Positions 55,540 to 64,000 of a stretch of DNA of 64,000 bases are shown in pieces. Made by a program: the position numbers and the translations under genes. Below the pieces are notes generated by a model. That model saw only the letters and a program-made list of their open reading frames with translations, ran no database searches and was not told the DNA's origin. Origin of the DNA: Marinobacter bohaiensis (GTDB lineage: Bacteria; Pseudomonadota; Gammaproteobacteria; Pseudomonadales; Oleiphilaceae); contig NZ_QGEH01000001.1 of the NCBI RefSeq assembly GCF_003258515.1, positions 186,001 through 250,000 on the forward strand, given 5' to 3'. The stretch's first letter is position 1. The number at the start of each line of letters is the position of its first letter.

Positions 55540-58500
55540 GTGGCGAAGGAAGGCGAACCTCTCTACATACTGATCGATGGCCAGTTCTGGCAGGTGCTGG
55601 ACGACGGTACCCTGGTGGCGGTGTCCCCGGACGACATCCCGCCGGAGGCCCAGGTCATCGATGCCATCGACGGCATCAACGCCAGCCCACAAGCGCCGCC
55701 GGCCGACAACGGCGAGGCGCCCTCAGCTATCAGTGGTGCGCCCCCGACCATCAATGTGGCTTCGTTCTTTGACACGGTCCGCCGCGATGGCGACGAGGTC
55801 CTGCCGGAATCCGGCTTCCAGACCCGCCAGTTTGACGATAGCAGTCGCCTGGGGGCGTTGCAGGCCGGCGGTTTCGGTGAGGAGTCGCCGTTACCGCCGC
55901 TGGACCCCAACGCCGCCGTCACCGTCACCATCGACGACAAGGGCGACGGCTTCATCAACCGTTACGAGATTCCGGTGGTCGACCTGTTCGGCGACGCGGT
56001 CGAGTTGCGCGACGGTCAGTTCCTCGACGTGGTGGTGACCGATTCCGAGGGGCAGTCCATCACCTTCGGCACCGGCGTCAACGGGAATGCCTGGAGTCTG
56101 CCGGCGCGGGATCTGAGCACCCTGGCCGAGGGCGAGGTCACCGTCGTGGTCACCGCGCGGGACAACTACGGCAATTCGGTGTCCGCCACCGACAGCTCCG
56201 TCATCGACACCCTGGCCGAGATCAACGACGACTATCAGTACAACGGCGGTACGCTGCTTAACGCCGAGGAAGTGCTGGACGTGGGCATGACCGGCAGCAC
56301 CTCGGACATCGGCGAAGGGCGGGCCATCACGATCACCTTCACCGACAGTGCCGGCGCCTCGGTCAGCCGTGAAACCACCCTGGATGCGGACGGCGCCTAC
56401 GCCATCGACGACGTGGACCTGTCCGGACTGGCAGACGGCGATATCAGCGTGACCCTGACCAGCACCGACCTGCCCGGCAACATCGCCGAAAGCGTGACCA
56501 CGATCGTCAAGGATACCCAGGCGGCCATCGATCTGCGCTTCGCCGGCGACCCGCCCTACGGTGAGGATGAGGTGGGGGCGATTGCGGTCACCGGCACCGT
56601 GCAGGACGTGGAGGCGGGCCAGACCGTGACGGTGACGGTCAGCGATGGCACCAACAGTGAAACGGTCACCGCGATCGTTGCCGACGATGGCACCTGGACC
56701 ACAGACTCCCTGGATGTCAGCGGCTGGGACGATGGCACCCTGACCGCCGAGGCGGACGTCACCGACGTGGCCGGCAACGATGCCAGCAACACCACGACCA
56801 CCGAAAAGGACACCGAAGTCACCATCGACATCGATGCGGACGTGAATGCGGACACAGCACTGGATATCCAGGCCCTGCGGACCCAGTCTCCGGTGGCGAT
56901 TTCCGGGGTGACCGATGCCGAGGCCGGCCAGACGGTGACCCTGACGTTCGCCGATAACCTGGGGCAGTCCCAGCGCTTTACCGCGACAGTCCAGGCGGAT
57001 GGCACCTGGTCGACGACGGTGCAGGTGGACCAACTGGGGAGTCTGTCGCCCTGGACCCTCAACGCCAGCGTGACCGACGTGGCGGGCAATACCGCCGCCG
57101 ATGCGACGCCGACCCTGATCACCCCCACCCGGGCGATTCTTTCGGAGCAGGCGCTGGACGTGTTCCCGGACGGCTATTCCGCCACCAGCACCATCCGCAT
57201 CGAGCAATACGACGAAGTGCGCTTTAGCGAGGGCCAGGATGACCTGGCCAGCATCACCGCCGGTGGTATACCCCTCACGGTGGACGTGGCCGCCGATGGC
57301 CAGTCGCTGACGGCGAGCGATGGTACGGACGATGTGTTGACCGCGATGATCAATGCGGACGGCACCATCACCGTCACCCTGCTTAAGCCCGTGGACCAGA
57401 CACTGCTGACCAATGTGGCCCGCACGGCGCTGGCCCTGGAAGCCACCCAGAACGACGCCGACGGCACCAGCGAAACCGTAATCGTGGATGCGCAGGTGGA
57501 TATCCGCGATGCGGGTACCTTTACGGTCGACGATACCTACACCGCCGTTGAGGCGGAGCCGGTCAGCGGCAACGTGTTCGACAACGACAACCTGGCGGAG
57601 GGCCCCCTGACGCTCACGAGCATCCGCGTCGATGGCACGTTGTACACGGTGACGCGGGCCAACCCCGCGGTCGTCAGCACGTCCAAGGGGGAACTGACGG
57701 TCAACGTCGACGGCAGCTGGACCTTTACCTCATCCCGCAACCTGGACAATACCGTCGACCAGAGCCTGACGTTCGAATACGACGCCCTCGACCAGGACCG
57801 GGACTTCGACACCTCGGAAGTCACCATTGATATCCGCGACGGGGCTCCGGGCGTCGTGGGCAGCGGCGTCGTGAATGCCGACGAACCGGTGTACGGCAGC
57901 GGCACGCCGCAAGAAGTGGCGTTCCGGGTGGAGGCCGGTTCCGACGACCTGGACCCGGGCTCGATCGCCTTCGGTGAAGGCCAGCAGGCGCTGCTTGACG
58001 CCCTCAACATGACCAGCGGTGGTGTGGCGGTGACCTACACCGTATCCGGCAATACCGTCACCGCCTCGGCCGGTGGCAACACCGTGTTCGAGATGGTGCT
58101 GTCAGCGGTGGATGACAACGGCGACCTGCAGGCGACGGCCACGCTGACCCAGAGCCTGCCGCTGGATCATCTGGACAGCGACGACCTGTCCTTTCCGCTG
58201 GTGGCCGTGGCAGTGGATCTGGATGACACCGAAGCCACTGCACAGTCCACGCTCGTTATCGCCGATGGGGCCGACCCAAGCACCACATCCACGGATGCCG
58301 CCCTCAGCGAGGATGACCTGGCCACCACGGCCCAGGTCACCGGATCGGTTGATCTGACGATCGGCAGCGACGCGATCGACGGTCTGGCGTTCAGCGCCGA
58401 GCAGTCGGCCACCCTGACCAGTGGCGGCGAGCCGATCCAGTTCCAGGTGTCCGCGGATGGCCTGACACTGACCGGTTATACCGACGATCCGGGCGACCCG

Positions 58501-61500
58501 GTCTTCCAGATCGTGCTGGACGGGGACGGGGCGGGCACCGCCGATGCCAGCGTCGGCTATACCTTCGATCTGTATCGCGCGCTGGACCAGCTGGATGCGG
58601 ATGGCAGCCGCTCCGACCCGTTGGACTTCGGCCTGAACTACCACGTCGACGATGCCGATGGTGACCGCACCAACGGCCAGATCAGTGTCAGCGTCAGCGA
58701 CGGCGACCCGGCCACGGGCAGCGGTGTCTCGGTCCAGCTCACCGAATCGCCGGTGGCTCTGGCCAATCCCGGAACGCCGTCATCGGCCTCGGTCGACTTC
58801 AGTCTGACCGCGACCCAGGACCCCATCGTGGACGCCGTCTTCGACCTGACCGAGGGGGCGACCGTCCAGGACGATGGCGGCAACACCCTAACGCGCAACG
58901 GTGAGGCGCTGACCTGGACGCAACTCGATGGCCGCCGCTGGGAAGCGGTCGACAGCCAGGGCAGCACCGTAGTGCGCCTGAGCCTGCCAACCACCATCGA
59001 TATCGCGTCCGGAAGCAGCCAGACCGTCCCCCTGACGGTCGAGGTGCTGGCCAACATCGATCACATTGCCTCGGACAACCTGACCCTGCCGGTCAGCATT
59101 GGCTTCGCCGACAGCGACGGCACCGTAACCAGCCTCGACGCGGACGTCAGCATTTACGACGGTCGCGCCCCCTACATCTCCAGCATCGACGATCTGGCGA
59201 CCGACGAAGACGAAACCCTGTCCGGCACGTCCGACGACACCGGTACGGTGGGCGGCCTGGTGGGCAGCGACGGCCTGACCGGGTTTGGCGTGACACTGGA
59301 TACCGCGCTCACCAGCCAGGGCAATGCCGTGACCCTGGCGTCGTCGGCCAACGCCGACGGCTGGTGGATCGCCAGCGCCGGCGGAAACGAGGTCTTCCGG
59401 GTGCGCCTGGGGCTGGATGGCACGACCGAGTTCCGGTTAGCCGGTCCGCTGGATCATCCGGATGGGGCCGGCGAGAACAATCTGCCGGTGGACTTCTCGG
59501 TAACGGCGTTGGACGGCGATGGCGACGTGTCCAATGCGGTCACGATGACCGTCGACGTGACCGACGATGTGCCCGTGGAGCAGGACCAGTCCCTGCGACT
59601 GACCGAAGGCTCCAGCCGGTCCATCAACCTGCTGGCGGATGGTCGCGGCGGGGCGGACGGCGCCACCCTGACGAGCATCACCTACGACGGCACCGGCTAC
59701 GATTTCGCCACCGACGGCGACCCGCTGGTTATTCCGCTGTTCGACGCCAGCGACGTGCAGTACGGCGAGGCGACCATCCAGTCCAACGGCCAGGTGACCA
59801 TCGAAACCATACCGTCCCTCAACGCCAGCTTTGCCGATGCCCTGGACTTCACCGTCACCGATTTCGACGGCGACGAGGCCACCAATACTCTCGACCTGGA
59901 CATCCGGGACGAGGAGGGCGTCATCGAGATCGGCCCGCTGGAAACGCCGGAGGATACAGCGCTCACGCTCACGTTGACCGCTAACCCCGGCGACCTGGAC
60001 GACAACGAGGCGATCCGCTTGATCACCTTCGACCTGGCTGGCCTGCAGGGCGGCACCCTGACGCTGGACGGCCAGCCACTGGCCACGGACGGCAGCGGCA
60101 ATCCGGTGCTCAGCATCGCCGATGGGTCGCTGGTGCTGGTGGATGCCGCCACCGGTGAAGTCCAGCCCGGCGGCACGCTGGTGTTCACCCCGGCGCTGAA
60201 CACCTCGGATCCCACCCACGACTTTGCACTGGACGTGTCCATGACCGTCGAGGCGGATTCGGGGACGCGTAGCCAGGATGCCAGCTTCGACCTCAGCGTC
60301 ACGCCGGTGGTGGACGACCCGGTCTGGGACGACGCCGCGGTGTTCAGCTACACCATGGACGAGGACGCCGCCGCACCGAACCTGAGCCTGCAGGCCAACC
60401 TATTCGATACGGACGGCTCGGAAGCGCTCAGCTACCGCATCGAGAACATCAGCAGCGAGATCACCCTGCGCACGTCCGGGCGCACCATCGGCAACGGCGA
60501 CACCCTGACCCCGGCGGAGCTGGCGAGCCTGACGGTTGGCGTGACCGGGGACTACGCCGGGCGACAGACGTTCGACGTGATCGCCATTGCCGAGGAAACA
60601 TCCACCGGCGAGACCGCCGAGATCCAGGAGACGGTCACGCTGGACGTGGCGCCGGTGGCGGACACCCCGACGCTGCAGACGTCGAACGTCTTCAGCCTGG
60701 AGGACGAGCTGATCCCGCTGTCGAACGTCATTGATGGCGAGCTGACCGATACCGACGGCTCGGAAACCCTGAGCTTCGAACTGACCGTGCCGGCCGACTG
60801 GGCGGTTACCGATGCCGACGGCAACCCGTTGGGGGGCGTGTCCGACGGCGTGTTCCGGGTGTCGGCGGAGGCGGTGGCCAACGGCGACGTCTTCCTGAAA
60901 CCGAAGGAAGACATCAGCTCCATCAACGGCAACTTCACCGTGTCGGTTGTGGCGATCGCGACCGAATCCAGCGCCGACGGCATCGAACCCAGCGTTGAGG
61001 AAACCCGCTCCAATCCCCGGGACGTGACCCTGGTGATCAAGGGCGTGGTGGACACCCCGTCCGTTGGCCCCGGCCCGGACGACGCCTGGGATTTCGATCA
61101 GGACTCCCTGACGATCAGCGGCACCTACGACGAAGATGAGCTGATCCCGCTCAATTTCGAGGTGGGCACCAACGACGACGACGGTTCGGAAGTGTTCGAC
61201 TTCGTTATTCGCGACCTGCCCGAGGGTGTGGCGCTGGTGGATGCCGATGGCAATCCCGTGGACCTGCTGATCAGCGGTGAGTACAACGGCCAACCCACTT
61301 ATTCGCTGACCGCCGCCCAGCTTGGCAACCTGTATGTAAAACCGCCTCAGGATTACAGCGGCGACCTCAGCTTCAGCCTGCAGCAGTTCAACACCGAACC
61401 GGATGGCGATACCGGCGGGTTCGATCTGACGGTGGACATCACTCTGGCGCCGGTGGTGGATACCGACGATGGCATCTCGGTGGGCAGCGCCGGGGCCGAG

Positions 61501-64000
61501 GATAGCCTGATTGTCCTCAATATCTTCCCGGGGACGGCGGATACCGACGGTTCGGAAACCGTCACCAACGTGATCCTCCAGGCATTGCCGAACGGTGCCC
61601 AGCTGTTCTACGCCGGCACCGTGCTGGAGATCCCGCCGGGCGGTCTGGATCTGGCGGCCTTCGCAGACAGCCAGGGGCTGACCCTGACGGAACTCAACGC
61701 CTCCGGTGACCTGACGGTCCAGCCGCCGGAGGACGCCGCCGGTACGGCGAGCGTGTCGGCCGAGTTCGAGATCACCGACACCGCGCCGGGAGGCGAGACG
61801 GCGGTTCGCACCGTGTCCGGTTCGCTGGATGCCAGCGTCACCGCGATTGTCGATGACGAACCGGAAGACGGCATTACCCGCATCGAAACCACCGACGACA
61901 CGCTGGTGTCCAGCGACGGCTCGGCCATCAGCCTCGACGGCGCCGCGCAGTTCGTGGAAGAGGACATCGACGGCTCGGAGTACCTGGACTACATCAGCAT
62001 CACGCTACCGGAAGCCGATGGCTGGTTTGTGTCCCATCCCAACGGGGCCATCAACAACGGCGACGGCACCTGGCTGATCCCGGCGACCGGCCTGACCTCG
62101 ACCAGTGCCGTGGATGCCGCCGCCGAACTGCTGGCCGGCGCCACCCTGGTGAGCGACCACAGCACCTCGGGTGCGGTGGAGGTGCTGATCGAGGCGCGGG
62201 TGATCGACACCAGCGTGGGCGATGACGCGGACATCATCCGCGATACGCTCCAGGTGGATTTCCAGACCGGCGGCAGTGCCGGCTCCGCCGACGCGGTGGA
62301 TACGGTTCAGGATTCCATTATCGATGGCCTGGAAAACGAGACCGTCGATACCGACGGCCACCTCAACACCGGTGCGGCCGGCGACGCCAACGACGTGGTC
62401 AGTTTCCGCATCGATGCCGCCGATGTGCCCTACGGCGGCGCTATCAGCGGGGACGACGTGATCGTCCGCTACGCCGACGACGGCACCACGCCGATCGAGT
62501 ACCTGTTCACCAACGCGAGCCTTGGCAGCCTGCAGATTGTCGGTATCGATGGGGATTTTGCCGGTGCCACGTCGATGACGGTCAACAAGATCTCGACCGA
62601 TCCCCTGGGGGACACGGTGGTCACCCAGGAAGATCTCGCCATCGAGATTGGCCCGGTAGTGGACGACGTGGCGTCGCTGGGCACGTACGAACTGCTGGAA
62701 GACACGCCCCAGCGGCTGAACATCGATCTGGATACGCTGGTGGGGGATCGCAGCACCGAGGCCGCCGAGGGCATTGAAACGGTCACCGAACTGCATTTCA
62801 TCGGTCCGGTGGACGGTTCGTTCCTGGATCCGGACGGACTGCTCACCAGCGACGGCTCCGGCGGCTACATCCTCAGCGATCCGAGCCGTATCTCCGATAT
62901 CTTCTATGTGCCGCCGGAGAACAAACACGGCAGTGTCCAGCTCGATTTCGAACTCACGATCCGCGATGAAACCACCGGCCTGACCCTGGGCAGCCTGGAG
63001 AACCCGGCGGAAGACACTGTCCAGTCCAGCGTGACGTTCGACATCCGGGCGGTCACCGACGAGGCACCGGTCACTGCCGACACCGTCATCGGCGACGAGG
63101 ACAGCGACATCGCCCTGACCGGCCTGAGCGTGACGGACGTGGACGACGACGGCTCGGAATCCCTGTCGATGGAAATCTCCGGTGTGCCCAGCGGCGCGGT
63201 CCTTTTCTGGGACAGCGGCAGCGGTCTGGTGCAGCTCTCCCAGGCCGGACCGGACGGGAACGGCGGCACTGTCTGGACCTTCGCCGCGGACCAGATCGAC
63301 GACCTGGTGCTGCGCCCGCCCCGGGATTTCGCCGGCGATATCGACCTGACCCTGACGTCCATTTCGGCGGAACGCTCGACCGGCGAGGTGGTGACCAGCT
63401 CGGCGGACTTCACCGTGGGCGTCAATCCGGTGGCCGATCCGGTAGCGTTCTACCGCGATAATGACGACAGCGTGAGCGCCAGCGAGGGCGACCCCATCAC
63501 CATCGGCCTCTATGCCCAGACTCAGGAGGCGGTCGATCCCAACGAGACCCTGGTGGTCACCTTCCGCATTACCGAACCGGCGCCCGACGGCCTGATCGGT
63601 ATCCGCTCGCCGGACGGCAAGGTGGGGCTGTTCCAGTCCCAGGGCGGTGAGCTCGTGGCGCGGGTGGTCACCACAGCGGCGCAGATTGCCACGATGCAAC
63701 TGCTGACCAGCGAACACGCCTACGGCGATTTCGACATCAGCATTGAAGTGGGGGCGGTGGATTCAGCGGTGGTGCTGGGTGACACCGTCACCGCGGAAAC
63801 CGCCGATGGCAGCACCCTGCAGGACACCGTCTCGGTCAGCATCGAGCCGGAGCCGACGCCGCCGCTGATCACGCTGGATGGCGACCAGATCGTCGCGGCA
63901 GACACGGTCATTCCGTTGGGCATCACCCTGGAAACCATCAACCCGGCGCCGGGGGAGACCAGCGATATCGTAGTGTCCGGGTTGCCGGACGGCATCACCC
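55540..64000 (+). CDS. Giant type I-secreted adhesin (3' end missing)
   Basis: The frame is open for 2,820 codons to the end of the window. A short N-terminal region (1-120) has no Sec signal. Three Ig-like repeats follow (about 125-520; VTDVEAGQTV...VTDVAGN pattern), then a VCBS-like segment (660-770), about four T1SS-143-like repeats (770-1350; e.g. GGNEVFRVRL, LAGPLDHPDG, TALDGDGDVSN), then cadherin-like repeats marked by D-T-D-G-S-E (about 1590-2640). The composition is Asp-rich and I noticed no Cys. This is the build of LapA/BapA-type RTX adhesins. Start: GTG 55540 with AGGA 10 bases upstream; GTG 55510 is an alternative. The RTX/secretion C-terminus is outside the window. Confidence 0.88.
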   Translation, partial: MAKEGEPLYILIDGQFWQVLDDGTLVAVSPDDIPPEAQVIDAIDGINASPQAPPADNGEAPSAISGAPPTINVASFFDTVRRDGDEVLPESGFQTRQFDDSSRLGALQAGGFGEESPLPPLDPNAAVTVTIDDKGDGFINRYEIPVVDLFGDAVELRDGQFLDVVVTDSEGQSITFGTGVNGNAWSLPARDLSTLAEGEVTVVVTARDNYGNSVSATDSSVIDTLAEINDDYQYNGGTLLNAEEVLDVGMTGSTSDIGEGRAITITFTDSAGASVSRETTLDADGAYAIDDVDLSGLADGDISVTLTSTDLPGNIAESVTTIVKDTQAAIDLRFAGDPPYGEDEVGAIAVTGTVQDVEAGQTVTVTVSDGTNSETVTAIVADDGTWTTDSLDVSGWDDGTLTAEADVTDVAGNDASNTTTTEKDTEVTIDIDADVNADTALDIQALRTQSPVAISGVTDAEAGQTVTLTFADNLGQSQRFTATVQADGTWSTTVQVDQLGSLSPWTLNASVTDVAGNTAADATPTLITPTRAILSEQALDVFPDGYSATSTIRIEQYDEVRFSEGQDDLASITAGGIPLTVDVAADGQSLTASDGTDDVLTAMINADGTITVTLLKPVDQTLLTNVARTALALEATQNDADGTSETVIVDAQVDIRDAGTFTVDDTYTAVEAEPVSGNVFDNDNLAEGPLTLTSIRVDGTLYTVTRANPAVVSTSKGELTVNVDGSWTFTSSRNLDNTVDQSLTFEYDALDQDRDFDTSEVTIDIRDGAPGVVGSGVVNADEPVYGSGTPQEVAFRVEAGSDDLDPGSIAFGEGQQALLDALNMTSGGVAVTYTVSGNTVTASAGGNTVFEMVLSAVDDNGDLQATATLTQSLPLDHLDSDDLSFPLVAVAVDLDDTEATAQSTLVIADGADPSTTSTDAALSEDDLATTAQVTGSVDLTIGSDAIDGLAFSAEQSATLTSGGEPIQFQVSADGLTLTGYTDDPGDPVFQIVLDGDGAGTADASVGYTFDLYRALDQLDADGSRSDPLDFGLNYHVDDADGDRTNGQISVSVSDGDPATGSGVSVQLTESPVALANPGTPSSASVDFSLTATQDPIVDAVFDLTEGATVQDDGGNTLTRNGEALTWTQLDGRRWEAVDSQGSTVVRLSLPTTIDIASGSSQTVPLTVEVLANIDHIASDNLTLPVSIGFADSDGTVTSLDADVSIYDGRAPYISSIDDLATDEDETLSGTSDDTGTVGGLVGSDGLTGFGVTLDTALTSQGNAVTLASSANADGWWIASAGGNEVFRVRLGLDGTTEFRLAGPLDHPDGAGENNLPVDFSVTALDGDGDVSNAVTMTVDVTDDVPVEQDQSLRLTEGSSRSINLLADGRGGADGATLTSITYDGTGYDFATDGDPLVIPLFDASDVQYGEATIQSNGQVTIETIPSLNASFADALDFTVTDFDGDEATNTLDLDIRDEEGVIEIGPLETPEDTALTLTLTANPGDLDDNEAIRLITFDLAGLQGGTLTLDGQPLATDGSGNPVLSIADGSLVLVDAATGEVQPGGTLVFTPALNTSDPTHDFALDVSMTVEADSGTRSQDASFDLSVTPVVDDPVWDDAAVFSYTMDEDAAAPNLSLQANLFDTDGSEALSYRIENISSEITLRTSGRTIGNGDTLTPAELASLTVGVTGDYAGRQTFDVIAIAEETSTGETAEIQETVTLDVAPVADTPTLQTSNVFSLEDELIPLSNVIDGELTDTDGSETLSFELTVPADWAVTDADGNPLGGVSDGVFRVSAEAVANGDVFLKPKEDISSINGNFTVSVVAIATESSADGIEPSVEETRSNPRDVTLVIKGVVDTPSVGPGPDDAWDFDQDSLTISGTYDEDELIPLNFEVGTNDDDGSEVFDFVIRDLPEGVALVDADGNPVDLLISGEYNGQPTYSLTAAQLGNLYVKPPQDYSGDLSFSLQQFNTEPDGDTGGFDLTVDITLAPVVDTDDGISVGSAGAEDSLIVLNIFPGTADTDGSETVTNVILQALPNGAQLFYAGTVLEIPPGGLDLAAFADSQGLTLTELNASGDLTVQPPEDAAGTASVSAEFEITDTAPGGETAVRTVSGSLDASVTAIVDDEPEDGITRIETTDDTLVSSDGSAISLDGAAQFVEEDIDGSEYLDYISITLPEADGWFVSHPNGAINNGDGTWLIPATGLTSTSAVDAAAELLAGATLVSDHSTSGAVEVLIEARVIDTSVGDDADIIRDTLQVDFQTGGSAGSADAVDTVQDSIIDGLENETVDTDGHLNTGAAGDANDVVSFRIDAADVPYGGAISGDDVIVRYADDGTTPIEYLFTNASLGSLQIVGIDGDFAGATSMTVNKISTDPLGDTVVTQEDLAIEIGPVVDDVASLGTYELLEDTPQRLNIDLDTLVGDRSTEAAEGIETVTELHFIGPVDGSFLDPDGLLTSDGSGGYILSDPSRISDIFYVPPENKHGSVQLDFELTIRDETTGLTLGSLENPAEDTVQSSVTFDIRAVTDEAPVTADTVIGDEDSDIALTGLSVTDVDDDGSESLSMEISGVPSGAVLFWDSGSGLVQLSQAGPDGNGGTVWTFAADQIDDLVLRPPRDFAGDIDLTLTSISAERSTGEVVTSSADFTVGVNPVADPVAFYRDNDDSVSASEGDPITIGLYAQTQEAVDPNETLVVTFRITEPAPDGLIGIRSPDGKVGLFQSQGGELVARVVTTAAQIATMQLLTSEHAYGDFDISIEVGAVDSAVVLGDTVTAETADGSTLQDTVSVSIEPEPTPPLITLDGDQIVAADTVIPLGITLETINPAPGETSDIVVSGLPDGIT

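Noticed and set aside
62005-63717. A 570-codon minus-strand frame inside the adhesin region
   Set aside because: Antisense to the uninterrupted adhesin frame, which has clear repeated domains; codon-level shadow.

Overview
The window reads as high-GC chromosomal DNA of a marine or halophilic gammaproteobacterium. Evidence: a monomeric NADP-isocitrate dehydrogenase, a TtpC-type TonB2 system of the Vibrio kind, two TRAP transporters, the lineage-typical small proteins YebG, YaeQ and DUF1127, and PhoB and LexA sites that match the gammaproteobacterial consensus. I cannot name the genus. I see no rRNA, tRNA, CRISPR array, integrase or transposase. Both ends cut through genes: a multiheme cytochrome on the left and a giant adhesin on the right.

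Layout. 1-4.0 kb: 3' end of a multiheme cytochrome c/TPR protein, a 7-bp tandem repeat, the lytic transglycosylase mltF and a sulfotransferase. 4.0-8.5 kb (minus): a phosphonate-type ABC importer operon phnD-phnC-phnE-phnE plus an unusual HAD protein, behind a clear Pho box. 8.7-16.6 kb (plus): a DctP/Q/M TRAP transporter followed by glcG-glcD-glcE-glcF, so a 2-hydroxy-acid (probably glycolate) uptake and oxidation cluster. 16.6-22 kb: a SixA-CHAD fusion, a BASS symporter, small basic proteins, a LysR regulator with a T-N11-A site, and an SDR.

21.9-39.2 kb is the most coherent region. On the minus strand lie a membrane GGDEF protein with a degenerate active site but intact I-site, an AraC regulator, a secreted fusion of two periplasmic-binding folds (BMP plus SBP_bac_3), and an Hpt-REC-REC regulator. 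Divergently transcribed are a TonB-dependent receptor, a beta-propeller phytase, a complete dedicated energizing system (DUF3450, TtpC, ExbB, ExbD, TonB, TPR) and a Tat-exported PhoX phosphatase. The shared intergenic region carries two back-to-back Pho boxes, one per direction. With the phn promoter this makes three Pho boxes, so two loci about 19 kb apart look co-regulated by phosphate starvation: take up or dephosphorylate organic P (phytate, phosphoesters, phosphonate-like anions), with a c-di-GMP-type signalling protein wired to the same signal.

39.2-50 kb: a three-copy array of palindromic 111-bp elements, monomeric icd (minus), then a TAXI-type TRAP transporter (binding protein plus fused permease) behind a near-consensus sigma-54 promoter, followed by its likely DctB/DctD-type two-component system. 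49.5-55.1 kb: LexA-controlled yebG with a META-domain lipoprotein, yaeQ, an SDR, a DUF1254/DUF1214 protein, a nucleoside 2-deoxyribosyltransferase and a PanE-like reductase. 55.5 kb to the end: the first 2,820 codons of a type I-secreted giant adhesin (Ig-like, VCBS-like, T1SS-143-like and cadherin-like repeats), whose C-terminal secretion signal is outside the window.

All function calls are from reading the translated sequence; no database search was possible.
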